From assembly GCA_016212295.1 (NCBI GenBank), contig JACRGO010000172.1, positions 1 to 31,573 of the forward strand: a DNA stretch of 31,573 nucleotides, given 5' to 3'. Origin of the DNA: Nitrospinota bacterium. Lineage in GTDB: Bacteria; Nitrospinota; Nitrospinia; JACRGO01. Below, piece after piece: positions 15,102-23,158 of this stretch. Below the pieces are notes generated by a model. The model searched no databases and had not been told where the DNA came from. It worked only from the letters and a program-made list of their open reading frames with translations. The number at the start of each line of letters is the position of its first letter. Positions within the stretch are counted from its first letter, which is position 1. The translations under genes were made by a program, and so were the position numbers.

Positions 15102-17399
15102 ATGAAAATTCCCACACAATCAATAAACCAGCGGTATAAAGCCCTGCTGCTTATTATTCTTCTGCCCGTGCTTTTGAACGTCAATATCCTCACGGGCGCC
15201 TTTCAATTTGACGACAATATTTTCATTGTTGACGGGGAACTCAGTTATAAAATCAAGGACATGGGCTTGTTGGCGGATTTTCTGCGGCACGGCGGATACT
15301 TCCAAAGGTCCGTTTATTGGGCCACCTTGGCGGTAAATTACCATATCGGGGGTCTGAACCCCTTTGGTTACCACCTCCTGAATATCCTTGTTCATATACT
15401 CAACGGGGCATTGGTGTTTTTTCTGTGCGAGAGATTAACGCCTCTTTTGCCGGGAGCAGCGCATTGGAGGACGTCCTGCGGTAAAAACCGTGATTTTCCG
15501 TTCTCCTTTTTCTCAGCGCTGGTATTTCTTTTTCTACCGATACAGACTGAAACCACCGCTTATATTTCGTGCAGATCGTCCAGTCTTGTTACTTTTTTTT
15601 ATTTGTCCGGGACCGTATTCTTTTTAAGGCTCCTTGTTTTAAGAAGAGATCACGCTCCTTTCGCCAAATGGGTCCCGCCGGTCCTTGGCATTGCCGCTTG
15701 CGCCCTTATGGGACTTGGAACCAAAAAGACCTTTTTTACCTTCCCTTGCATCCTGCTCTTGATTTTTTTCCTTCACACCGGTCTCTCCCTGCGGGGTTTC
15801 ATTAAAAAACACAAGACGTTGTTCGCGGTTGTGCTATTAATGCCCATACTCCTATTGTGCGTTAAAACCGCCGCGGTTTATAAGGAATTCAAGGGGCAAA
15901 ATGACCGCATGGAAGAGGAGTTTTCAATGGAGAGGCGAAAAGGTCTTGTGGGGTCCAGGCTGGAGTTCATGTTTAAAAAAGGCGTGTACTCCGTTTTCGG
16001 CATAGCGGAGGGATATCACCCTGAAATGTATTCCCCCCTTTCCTACCTCTTGACCGAGGTCCATGTGGTTTCCAAATACTATATAGGGAAGGTCCTTTTC
16101 CCGTTTGAACTTAATTTATCGCCTGATTTTCCAATAGAAAAAGGGATGCGTTTGGGCACAATAATCGCGGCCCTTGGAATGGCCTTAGCGGTTTACGCCG
16201 CCTGGCTTGGTTCCAGCCGGCAGCCCCTGGCGCTCCTCTCGGCGCTTTGGTTCTTCACGGCCCTGCTTCCCACTTCCAGCTTTGTCCCGCTCTTTGACGT
16301 GGCCTCGGAACACCACACCTATATAGCCGCCCCAGGGGCCGCCATGCTCCTTGGGCTTTTCCTTTCCCGGGTATCTTCAAATAGGTCTCAGGGAAAATCC
16401 GTCGGCATTGGGCTCCCGGCGGCCTTGGCTGTCCTTGTTTGTTTTGCCGCCGCCTGGCTTGATCGCAATGCCGATTGGCGGACAGAGACGTCTTTGTGGT
16501 CCGATGCGGCGCGCAAATCACCCAATATGGGGCGGACTCACCACAACCTCGGACTTGCCTACGAAAAAAGCAACCTTTTTTCAGAAGCGCTGTTGGAATA
16601 TAATAAGGTCCTGGCGATTCATCCCGCGGCCGATACTTATGTCAATATCGGCCAGGTCAACTTAAAATTAGGCTTTACCGGAAAAGCAATCCAGAGTCTC
16701 CATGCCGCGCTGGATATTGACCCCAAGCTGGCCTTAGCGCATTACAATCTTGGGGTCATATATAATGATATTGGAGAATGGCCGAGGGCCATTGATTCCT
16801 ATCAAGCGGCCATATCATTCAGTCCAAACTATACTGAAGCCTTGAATAATCTAGGTGAAATCCACCTCAAGCAAAACCAGTTGGAAAAAGCCGCTGAATA
16901 CTTTGAAAGGGCCCTCAGGTCCAAGCCTTTCCATTTTGAAACGCTTAATAACTTCGCCACTCTGCACCAGAAAAAAGGAGATATTGAAAATGCCGGGTTG
17001 TTCTACCGGCGGGCCATTGAATCCAATCCATCCTCTCCAGAGGCCCGGTTCAACCTTGGGACCCTTTTCATAGCGCAGGGAAAGATAGACGAGGCGGAAG
17101 CGCAACTAAGGGAAGCGGCCAGGTTGAATCCAAAATTTGAACCTGCCCTGGCGACCCTTGGAGACGTGCTGATCCAGAAGAAACTTTTTGAAGAGGCCGC
17201 TGGAACGTATCAAGCCGCCCTGGAATTAAAACCCGGCAACCACATAATCCATAGAAACCTGGGAATCCTGTATTATGAGCATCTGCATGATAATAAGAAG
17301 GCGCTCCTTCATTTCAGGAAGACCCTTGAGCTTGTCCCGGAACAGGATTTCGCCGGGTCCATTAAGGAAATAATTGAGGACCTCTCCAAGGATATTTAA
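15102..17399 (+). CDS. TMTC-like (DUF1736-type) membrane O-mannosyltransferase with TPR tail
   Basis: 765 residues if started at the ATG at 15102 (MKIPTQS). The frame is open to 14937, but that extension is encoded by a dispersed repeat. The N-terminal half is polytopic GT-C, with the TMTC-like first loop GAFQFDDNIFIVDG (acidic pair at about 31-32) and a FGYHLLNILVHILNG helix, then HPEMYSPLSYLLTEVHVVSKYYIGKVLFP of the DUF1736 type. The C-terminal about 270 residues hold seven or eight TPRs (AIDSYQAAISFSPNYTEALN, AAEYFERALRSKP). Eukaryotic TMTC1-4 O-mannosylate proteins in the secretory route; a periplasmic counterpart is inferred here. The start has only a weak Shine-Dalgarno. Confidence 0.87.
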   Translation: MKIPTQSINQRYKALLLIILLPVLLNVNILTGAFQFDDNIFIVDGELSYKIKDMGLLADFLRHGGYFQRSVYWATLAVNYHIGGLNPFGYHLLNILVHILNGALVFFLCERLTPLLPGAAHWRTSCGKNRDFPFSFFSALVFLFLPIQTETTAYISCRSSSLVTFFYLSGTVFFLRLLVLRRDHAPFAKWVPPVLGIAACALMGLGTKKTFFTFPCILLLIFFLHTGLSLRGFIKKHKTLFAVVLLMPILLLCVKTAAVYKEFKGQNDRMEEEFSMERRKGLVGSRLEFMFKKGVYSVFGIAEGYHPEMYSPLSYLLTEVHVVSKYYIGKVLFPFELNLSPDFPIEKGMRLGTIIAALGMALAVYAAWLGSSRQPLALLSALWFFTALLPTSSFVPLFDVASEHHTYIAAPGAAMLLGLFLSRVSSNRSQGKSVGIGLPAALAVLVCFAAAWLDRNADWRTETSLWSDAARKSPNMGRTHHNLGLAYEKSNLFSEALLEYNKVLAIHPAADTYVNIGQVNLKLGFTGKAIQSLHAALDIDPKLALAHYNLGVIYNDIGEWPRAIDSYQAAISFSPNYTEALNNLGEIHLKQNQLEKAAEYFERALRSKPFHFETLNNFATLHQKKGDIENAGLFYRRAIESNPSSPEARFNLGTLFIAQGKIDEAEAQLREAARLNPKFEPALATLGDVLIQKKLFEEAAGTYQAALELKPGNHIIHRNLGILYYEHLHDNKKALLHFRKTLELVPEQDFAGSIKEIIEDLSKDI

Positions 17400-17827
17400 A
17401 ATTTAAAAATTTTTTACCGCAGACGCGGTAGGGGCACGAGGCATCGTGCCCCTACAACCATGAACATTTTTCAAAAATCTCAGCGCCATGTCTCAACGGT
17501 TCATTCTTTGGAAAATTTAGCAATACAGAACAAATACATAGGGCCTGACCTTAGAAGATCATGGAAAGACCATAAATAGCGAATAATTTTTTTTAAAATT
17601 TTCTTTAGACGAGACTTGGACTTTATAATGGCTCAATTTAAAAAAAAATCAAGCCAAGGGAATTTAGGCGAATAAATATTGAGGCGACAACGAAAATCAA
17701 TTCACAATTCAAAGTTGATCCCACGCCTAATCTGACCCTAATTTGTGTTTAAACTATAATAAAAAATGCTTTTTGCATTCTCGGACAGCCTGACAAGCTC
17801 TGCCACCAATTTCTATCTATTTTTTAT
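17400..17827. other. Gene-free repeat-bearing interval
   Basis: This 428-bp interval contains a perfect 12-bp-arm palindrome at 17428-17455 (gtaggggcacga, loop ggca, then its complement), a well-known type of dispersed hairpin. It also contains an AT-rich tract and the word ttgcattctcggacagcctg (17773-17792), which recurs at 20768-20787. Words such as gggcctgacc and the segment around 17716-17745 resemble transposon-edge or REP-like debris. No gene is seen. Confidence 0.5.
17428..17455. repeat. Perfect GC-rich hairpin palindrome
   Basis: Two 12-nt arms (gtaggggcacga / tcgtgcccctac) with a 4-nt loop, 28 nt after the TMTC-like gene stop. It could act as a transcript 3'-end hairpin, although no U-run follows. 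Confidence 0.75.
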
Positions 17828-18682
17828 ATGCTAAAAGATGAATTAAAAAATAAATTTGGTAACATAATTATGCAAACTACCCAAATAGCACTCGAAAAAG
17901 CGCTTCCGCATTTAAAAGAGTTGCCTTTAATCAAGCAAATATTGCACAAGTATAATGAGGAATCTGTTATAAGACAATTCAGTCCAGAGCTATTATATAG
18001 AAAAAAAATAATAGAAGTCGCACAATACCCCATAGGATATGCGATAGAATCTTCTTTAAAAAAAAATTCGGGTAGTGGTTTATATTTAGCAACAACCTAT
18101 GGAGAAGCCTATAAGTTTTGGAACATTGAGAAAAATTTTATACCATTCGAAGCTATATTATTACAGCATGAAAAAAATGGCGGTGAGGTATTAAGAGTTT
18201 TTCTTATTGATAAACATGAATTTACAGATTACAATTTTTCTTTAATTCTATATAGAACGTTAAAGAGACATTCCGAGCTTGGTTTTAAAACAAAACTTAA
18301 ACCTATAGAAAATTCTTTAAGTGAAAAGGAAAAAATTAATTTGGCTATCAATAGTATTCTAAAATGGAAGTCTTCTTTTGAATTTACAACTTTCACTGTT
18401 GTCAACAGACAATATGTCTCTTTTTTTCAGATGTCAAAAACAGTAGAAGCAGAGCCGTTAGTCATAAAAGTTCATGACACAAATGTGATCAATAAATGTG
18501 AAGGAATATTTTTACAAGCTTGGAACAATTCATATTGCATACATTTAAATGATAGCAACAAATTTATTAATGACCTTAAATCCCATATAGAAAAAAATGA
18601 TTCTCACTTAATTGATGAAAAAGTAGAAATCGACATAAATCGTATAAGGCACTATTCCAAATTTTTTTTGAATCACTTTTAA
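17828..18682 (+). CDS. Hypothetical protein in an AT-rich island
   Basis: A 284-residue, probably cytoplasmic protein that I do not recognise. There is no signal peptide or membrane segment. The N-terminus is helical (LKDELKNKFGNII). A central part (about 80-165) has an alpha/beta pattern (FIPFEAILLQHEKNGGEVLRVFLIDKHEF...YRTLKRHSELGFKTKL) recalling ligand-binding or PLD-like regulatory folds, but this is a weak impression. Base composition is much more AT-rich than neighbouring genes, and codons are A/T-ending. It is flanked by repeat debris on both sides, which suggests horizontal acquisition. No good Shine-Dalgarno precedes the ATG. That it is a gene is supported by the long, uninterrupted frame in AT-rich DNA. 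Confidence 0.65.
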   Translation: MLKDELKNKFGNIIMQTTQIALEKALPHLKELPLIKQILHKYNEESVIRQFSPELLYRKKIIEVAQYPIGYAIESSLKKNSGSGLYLATTYGEAYKFWNIEKNFIPFEAILLQHEKNGGEVLRVFLIDKHEFTDYNFSLILYRTLKRHSELGFKTKLKPIENSLSEKEKINLAINSILKWKSSFEFTTFTVVNRQYVSFFQMSKTVEAEPLVIKVHDTNVINKCEGIFLQAWNNSYCIHLNDSNKFINDLKSHIEKNDSHLIDEKVEIDINRIRHYSKFFLNHF

Positions 18683-18786
18683 CTCATAAGAAAAATGGCT
18701 CGAGGAAATGAGTTCATGTATCCGCACCTTGAATAGGAACTTAACGCCCTTCGGGCGAACAAAAAAAAGTGGATACCCCAAAAAAA

Positions 18787-18865
18787 GAATTCAGAATCCA
18801 GTAATCAGAATATTAAAAAAATTCTTCCTTTATTCTGAATTCTGGCTCCTAACTCCTGAATTCCA
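18787..18865. repeat. Self-complementary gaattcagaatcc-type repeat
   Basis: aattcagaatccagtaatc-type words at 18788-18807 pair with tattctgaattctggctcc at 18831-18849. The intergenic strip 18683-18927 otherwise has a small cgccc-ttc-gggcg hairpin near 18740-18755 and no gene. Confidence 0.55.
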
Positions 18866-18927
18866 CATCCTCTGCTAACTGTTTGATTCATAAGCAATAA
18901 AAATGGAAATTCCTATACTATTATAAA

Positions 18928-20430
18928 ATGCCTGACAATCCTTTGAAAATCCTTATATTAAACCCGCCGTTCGTGGACGATTTTTGCCGCTCCGCCCGGT
19001 GGGCCGCGAAGTCCAGGGGACGTGTCCAGCGCCATCCGGATTGGCTCCTGGTAGCGGCCGCTGTTCTTGAGAAAGAAAACAATGTCCGGTTCGTGGACGG
19101 GGCCGCGCTTAATCTCAAGCAATCCGACATTGAAAAAATGGTGGCGGAATTCAAGCCGGACATGGCGGTCCTGCATACCACAACCCCGTCCATCTATAAC
19201 GACGCCGCGTACGCCAGGCTGATAAAGGAGCATAGCTCCGCCATCACCGTTTATGTCGGCCCCCATGTTTCAGTGGAGTGGGAAAACACCTTTGAAATAA
19301 CGGGCGGCTCCCTTGATATTATCGCCAGGGGGGAATACGACCATACCTTGAGGGACCTAGCAAATCTTCTAAAGGAAACCCTTGGCGGAGGGAGGGAAGA
19401 CTTCTACCGTGGACTGGAAAACGTGGGCGGCATCTCATTCAGGCTGCCGGGCGACGGAAGCTCCAATGGCCTGGAAATCCGCAAAACCGGCGAGAGGCCC
19501 CCTATTGACGTAAACGAGCTGCCCTTCCCGGCATGGCATTTCATAAAGCCGGAATGGTATAACGACGCAGGGAAGAGGTCCCCTTTCCTGACGCTTATCT
19601 CAGGCCGCGGGTGTTTCGGGATGTGCACTTTCTGCCGGGACACCCCGATAATGTACGGTAGAAAGCTGCGCTTCAGGGAGCCCAGGCTTGTCGTGGAGGA
19701 AATGGAATATGATCTCAAACTGTTTCCACAACTTAAGGAAATAATGTTTGAGACGGACGCCTTTACCGCCTCCCCCAGGCATGTGCGCGGGGTCTGCGAG
19801 GAAATCCTCCGGAAAAACCTGAAAATATCCTGGAATTGCAACACACGGGTGGATATGGATTTGAGTCTCCTTCCCCTGATGAAAAAGGCGGGATGCAGGA
19901 TGCTGATGACCGGGTTTGAATTCGGCGACCAGGCGCTGCTGGACGCGGTCAAGAAGGGCGTTACCCTGGAGCAGGCCAGGCGGTTCGCGGAAGAGGCGAA
20001 AAGGCACGGCCTGATAATTCATGGCTGCTTCATGATAGGGGCTCCTAACGAGACCAGGGCCTCCGCGAAAAAGACCATCGACTTCGCTAAATCCCTGCCC
20101 CTTGATACCGTGCAGTTTTCAGGAATCTGCGCCTATCCCGGAACGGAAATGTACAACTGGGCCAGGGAAAAAGGCTTTCTGATCCCAAAGGACTGGCGGG
20201 AATGGGTCAGCAAGGAACATGAGCAGGTGACCCTGCTGGATTATCCGCAGTTGAGCAAGAAGGAGATTGATGATCTCATAGACGAAGGCCTGCGTTCTTT
20301 TTATCTGAGGCCGGGCCAGATTTTGAAGATGGCTTTCAATATCAGCAGCCTTGAGGACTTGAAAAGAAAAATTTTCGGATTTAAGGGTTTCCTGAATTAC
20401 TTGCTGAAGAACCGCGTGGAGCTTAAATGA
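18928..20430 (+). CDS. B12-binding-type radical SAM protein
   Basis: A 500-residue cytoplasmic protein. Residues about 5-150 resemble the N-terminal cobalamin-binding Rossmann-like domain of this superfamily (KILILNPPF, then PDMAVLHTTTPSIYND and YVGPHVS). The DxHxxG base-off histidine motif is not evident, so cobalamin binding is doubtful. Residues about 218-430 are a radical SAM barrel with C229-x3-C233-x2-C236 (GRGCFGMCTFC) ligating [4Fe-4S], followed by LKEIMFETDAFTA and CRMLMTGFEFGDQALL. Overall shape and the HPDWLL segment recall HpnJ/BchE-type enzymes. The substrate is unknown; the glycosyltransferase context suggests lipid or glycan modification. It starts at an ATG directly behind a repeated tatactattataaaat stretch, with no convincing Shine-Dalgarno. 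Confidence 0.88.
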   Translation: MPDNPLKILILNPPFVDDFCRSARWAAKSRGRVQRHPDWLLVAAAVLEKENNVRFVDGAALNLKQSDIEKMVAEFKPDMAVLHTTTPSIYNDAAYARLIKEHSSAITVYVGPHVSVEWENTFEITGGSLDIIARGEYDHTLRDLANLLKETLGGGREDFYRGLENVGGISFRLPGDGSSNGLEIRKTGERPPIDVNELPFPAWHFIKPEWYNDAGKRSPFLTLISGRGCFGMCTFCRDTPIMYGRKLRFREPRLVVEEMEYDLKLFPQLKEIMFETDAFTASPRHVRGVCEEILRKNLKISWNCNTRVDMDLSLLPLMKKAGCRMLMTGFEFGDQALLDAVKKGVTLEQARRFAEEAKRHGLIIHGCFMIGAPNETRASAKKTIDFAKSLPLDTVQFSGICAYPGTEMYNWAREKGFLIPKDWREWVSKEHEQVTLLDYPQLSKKEIDDLIDEGLRSFYLRPGQILKMAFNISSLEDLKRKIFGFKGFLNYLLKNRVELK

Positions 20431-20497
20431 AGGAATTTCTGTATCGATATTTTTTCATTTCCGCGACGAGTTGAAACTGGCTCCTGGTATGATTCTT

Positions 20498-20593
20498 TTA
20501 CTTACGGTAATGTTTTGTAACCGCGATTATTTCTACTTTATCCCAAGGCAGATAGATGAACAGCGCTCTATACTTTTTGTCTATTCTAAATGA
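20498..20593 (-). pseudogene. C-terminal remnant of a RelE/ParE-type toxin cut at a MITE edge
   Basis: Read on the minus strand, the segment encodes SFRIDKKYRALFIYLPW, then DKVEIIAVTKHYRK and a TAA stop (20498-20500). This matches the C-terminal core of RelE-superfamily toxins (YSFRIDxKYRALF...VEIxxVxxH). The frame loses its similarity where the 20591-20738 element begins. No matching N-terminal half could be found beyond the element. It is therefore an inactivated remnant with no antitoxin partner on that strand. Confidence 0.6.
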
Positions 20594-20738
20594 ACTTACT
20601 CGCCTATTCCGGGAATTTATCTCTTTTTGCCATAAAACGTTTTACTTTTTGCAGCCTTTTTGAAATTTCAAATATTTTTGGCTCATTGCCGAAATGAAAT
20701 TTGCGAGATAAATTCTCAGAATTGGCGAGTAAGTATCT
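20591..20738. mobile_element. MITE-like element, copy 2
   Basis: Nearly the same sequence and order as the 251-403 element, including the interior gaaatttcaaatatttttgg and the right terminal repeat ending gagtaagtatct. The left terminus is eroded (its first few bases are missing or changed where it meets the toxin remnant), and one base in the right arm has changed (aattggcg for aataggcg). By eye identity is above 90 percent. It sits between a toxin remnant and a toxin-antitoxin operon. Confidence 0.75.
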
Positions 20739-20841
20739 ATAATCATATAGTCATAAATTTTGCGGATTTGCATTCTCGGACAGCCTGTCAAGACGTGACC
20801 CAAATTTTAGGAACGCGTTCCCCTGCAATTTGTAAATTTTC

Positions 20842-20871
20842 TTGACTCATCTGTCCTTATCTTGCTATCCT
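20842..20871 (+). promoter_or_regulatory. Sigma70-like promoter of the toxin-antitoxin pair
   Basis: TTGACT (20842-20847) and TATCCT (20866-20871) are separated by 18 nt and lie about 24 nt upstream of the antitoxin ATG. Confidence 0.45.
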
Positions 20872-20894
20872 TCTATATGAAGGGAGGAGAAGAT

Positions 20895-21182
20895 ATGACT
20901 CAGGTTTTAAATTCTCATTATAAAAAAATTCTTGAAGAACTTAAAAAACTGCCAGAGGATAAACTTACTGAGGTCGAGGATTTTATAGAATCTGTAAAAA
21001 GAAAATACATAGATGGAAGGGTGGAGAAACTAAAGGATTTTGAACTGGAAGAGAAAGACTTAATAACATCCCCCAAAAATGAAAGAAAGGAATTGGAAAA
21101 AACTGGTAGATATTCAAAAGAGTTCCTCGATCAATTTGAAAGGAATATAGCTAACTCATCTATATATTCCAGTAAATCATGA
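20895..21182 (+). CDS. Putative type II antitoxin (DUF2281-like N-terminus)
   Basis: 95 residues from the ATG at 20895, which has a strong Shine-Dalgarno (ggaggagaag); the frame is open further upstream to 20862 without one. Residues 10-35 (KKILEELKKLPEDKLTEVEDFIESVK) match the short helical LPEDKLxEVxDFIE motif of DUF2281-type antitoxins. The rest is highly charged and helical, as in the toxin-binding tail of antitoxins. The stop is followed after one nucleotide by the start of a RelE-like toxin reading frame, the classic antitoxin-first arrangement. It probably represses its own promoter. The DNA-binding fold is not obvious, so the annotation relies on motif plus context. Confidence 0.65.
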   Translation: MTQVLNSHYKKILEELKKLPEDKLTEVEDFIESVKRKYIDGRVEKLKDFELEEKDLITSPKNERKELEKTGRYSKEFLDQFERNIANSSIYSSKS

Positions 21183-21183
21183 A

Positions 21184-21426
21184 ATGCAAATCCTTCCAAT
21201 AGCAGAACATCTCCAGCAAATTCTCGATAAACATGGATTACGAAAGGCTTTTGAAAAACAGAAACGACTATTTGAGAATAATTGGAGACATCCTTCGTTG
21301 CACACAGAAATTTTAGAGCCCCGTCATCTGAAGATATACTCCTTCAGAATTACACAAAAATGAAGAGCCCTCTTTTTTATCAAAGGAGGGAAAGTTGAGA
21401 TGTTTGATATTACTGATTATCACTAA
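21184..21426 (+). pseudogene. RelE-superfamily toxin gene with an in-frame TGA at codon 60
   Basis: The ATG at 21184 opens a frame encoding QILPIAEHLQQILDKHG and later HPSLHTEILEPRHLKIYSFRITQK, then TGA (21361-21363), then RALFFIKGGKVEMFDITDYH and TAA (21424-21426). The part after the TGA is clearly the continuation of the RelE/YafQ-type core, where a Tyr (KYRALFF) is expected at the stop position. The truncated 59-residue product would lack the last strand and catalytic C-terminus. TGA is a normal stop elsewhere here (modA, the channel gene), so this is a nonsense mutation, not recoding. The antitoxin remains intact. Confidence 0.65.
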
Positions 21427-22044
21427 CATATCTCATATATCTCTAAGAGGAGAAGAAATTACCCCCCCCCCATCCCCCTCTCGTTCCCAAGCCCTGTCTG
21501 CCGTAGCACAGGCAGGTCCAGCTTGGGCAAGCAAAAAATTGTAACAGTTATTTTTTACCAGGCCCTTATTAAGGATGTAGCGCAGGCGTCTCGCCTGCAT
21601 TGTTCTGAATAAATTTTTCAAAAATCTAAATTGATACGATTTTTTTTTGTTTTCCAGCCACTGATGCATCCCGGAGGGATGCCGGCCATTAGCCAGGGGT
21701 TGAGGCTGCAAGCCGACACCCCTGGTATCCGAAAAATTAATTAATCCGACCCCGGAGGGGTCGCGGTCTGGCGCCCCTCCAGGGTGCAATCGTTATCGCA
21801 TTGTTTTCCGGTGGTGTCGCCCGTTGACACGGGCTTAACCACCGGCTAATAGCTTCGAACCCTCCTGGTTCGGCAAATACGCGTCCCATACTTTGGGCTT
21901 TAACATGGTTTCCACTGTAATTGCGCTTGAAGCCGCTTCCCATGAAATCTCGTGAACGGTTCCACGCGTTACAGTTTTGCAACCTGTAGCGCATAAAACC
22001 CTCCTAACCTGGAACTGACAACTGGAAACCGGCAACCGCATTTC
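21427..22044. repeat. Cluster of palindromic dispersed repeats, no supported gene
   Basis: Contains gcaggcgtctcgcctgc-type hairpin wording near 21582-21599; a gatgcatcccggagggatg block (about 21662-21682) with a related ccccggaggggtcg (about 21750-21764); and a ccggtggtgtcgc block with complementary accaccgg (about 21808-21844), followed by gaaccctcctggttcg. A minus-strand reading frame starting at 21994 has a good aggaggg Shine-Dalgarno but runs straight into the repeats (product MRYRLQNCNAWNRS...). It resembles no family I know, so I do not call it. Confidence 0.55.
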
Positions 22045-23124
22045 TCATTGTATACCTCTAACGCAACGGGCATAGAGGTAGTTAAATTTACGTTCGGAAT
22101 TGACGCGACCATAGTAAAAATCGACGGCCCATGCGAGCTGGTAGCCTCCTCTCTCAATGGTGGACGACCAATAGGAAGACGATTTTGCATTTGGAAAATA
22201 TGTTATGTCTATTGTTGGTCTCTTGCTTGTGTCAATTAAAGTTGTCAGTTCATCAATTGTCGGCAATCGCCAGCCGGAATAACCAGCCAGGGACAGGGCG
22301 CCACACACGTTGATAGAATTGGGATTTAATCCTGCGTCATACGTGCCAGAAGTCTCATACCAATTGTACGTTTCTAAATTTGGAAATTCTCCCTTCTGCC
22401 ACATGAGTTTATTCGCGCTGTCAGTCACCGTGCCATCGCGATTGTCTTTGAAGGAAGACGTTGTATATGTCCCGCCGGTTGAGCTTCCTCCAGTTGTTCC
22501 CCCAGTTGTGCCGCCACTGGTTGACCCTCCGCCGGTCGTTCCCCCGCTGGTGGAACCGCTTGAACTCCCTCCGCTGCTGCCACCTGGCGAGCCGCCGGAT
22601 GTATCGGCGCAGCCCTCGCTCGATTTGCATTTCAGGTAAATATTCACCTCACTGGGCTCGCCTTTATATTCCACCTTTTTCAGATTATTTTCATAGCCGG
22701 ACTTTTTGGTGGTTATCATGTATTTGCCGATTTTCAGATCTGAAAAACAATAAAATCCGTCCGACTCTGAATACTCGGTTAAAAGCTTGGCTCTTCCAGT
22801 GAGCAGTCTCGCCTGCATCTTGGCGTCAGCGACCTCTGTTTTTTCCTTATAATCCAGAACAAACCCGGAAAGGGAGCATTCGCCATCCGCAGGCGCGGCA
22901 TGGAGAAAGGCAGTTGACGGTTCCCGGTTTTCAATCATCAATTGTCGATTGTCAATTGTCGATTGGAGACCGGTTGCCTGTGGAGTTTGGGACTTGGCCC
23001 TGTGGCGGCGGTTTTTCCTGTCCGCCGCTTCGGATGAGCCAAGAAAAAAAGAGGCGATAAAATACGCCGCGCATATAGCGCAAATAAAAACAACCGCCTT
23101 TGTGAAAAATTTTTGCCTGAGCAT
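22045..23124 (-). CDS. Exported carboxypeptidase-regulatory-like plus DUF1566 protein
   Basis: 359 residues. The N-terminal signal or anchor is at about 8-33. Residues about 52-69 (TIDNRQLMIENREP) are encoded by a dispersed attgtcgattg repeat. Residues about 82-165 form a carboxypeptidase-D-regulatory-like beta sandwich (SLSGFVLDYKEKTEVADAK ... YCFSDLKIGKYMITTKKSGYE). Residues 170-220 are a Gly/Ser/Thr linker (SGGTTGGGSTSGG). Residues about 223-358 are a DUF1566/Lcl-type C-type-lectin-like domain: DNRDGTVTDSANKLMWQK, GYSGWRLPTIDEL, YWSST, YARCVRG. An adhesive or sensor role at the cell surface is inferred. The Shine-Dalgarno is strong (aaggaggaca) and a TTGACT/TAGAAT promoter precedes it. Confidence 0.85.
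   Translation of the reverse strand: MLRQKFFTKAVVFICAICAAYFIASFFLGSSEAADRKNRRHRAKSQTPQATGLQSTIDNRQLMIENREPSTAFLHAAPADGECSLSGFVLDYKEKTEVADAKMQARLLTGRAKLLTEYSESDGFYCFSDLKIGKYMITTKKSGYENNLKKVEYKGEPSEVNIYLKCKSSEGCADTSGGSPGGSSGGSSSGSTSGGTTGGGSTSGGTTGGTTGGSSTGGTYTTSSFKDNRDGTVTDSANKLMWQKGEFPNLETYNWYETSGTYDAGLNPNSINVCGALSLAGYSGWRLPTIDELTTLIDTSKRPTIDITYFPNAKSSSYWSSTIERGGYQLAWAVDFYYGRVNSERKFNYLYARCVRGIQ
22932..22968. repeat. attgtcgattg-type repeat inside a coding region
   Basis: Alternating caattgtcgattg/tcaattgtc words, partly self-complementary, lie within the DUF1566 gene and are translated. Similar words occur at about 24316-24345 and 30996-31028 outside genes. Confidence 0.65.
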
Positions 23125-23158
23125 AATATGTGTCCTCCTTTTTTAGGAATTGCGGTAA

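Noticed and set aside
17428-17455. Rho-independent terminator after the TMTC-like gene
   Set aside because: The hairpin is perfect but is followed by aacca, not a T-run, and its wording is that of a dispersed palindrome.
21184-21426. TGA in the toxin gene as selenocysteine or alternative-code recoding
   Set aside because: TGA ends other normal genes here (for example at 12147-12149 and 12908-12910), no SECIS-like hairpin is evident, and the expected residue is Tyr; a nonsense mutation is simpler.
21433-21789. Minus-strand frame with MHPGGAPDRDPSGVG
   Set aside because: Translation of the gatgcatcccggagggatg repeat; such frames are typical artefacts of this repeat.
21737-21994. 85-codon minus-strand frame starting MRYRLQNC with a good Shine-Dalgarno
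   Set aside because: It runs into the ccggtggtgtcg and cggaggg palindromic repeats, resembles no family, and a second frame over the same DNA is equally open; treated as repeat content.
22045-23124. DUF1566/C-type-lectin-like C-terminus as a diversity-generating retroelement target
   Set aside because: DUF1566 folds can be DGR variable proteins, but there is no reverse transcriptase gene, no template repeat similar to the gene's 3' end, and no adenine-substituted second copy within the window.
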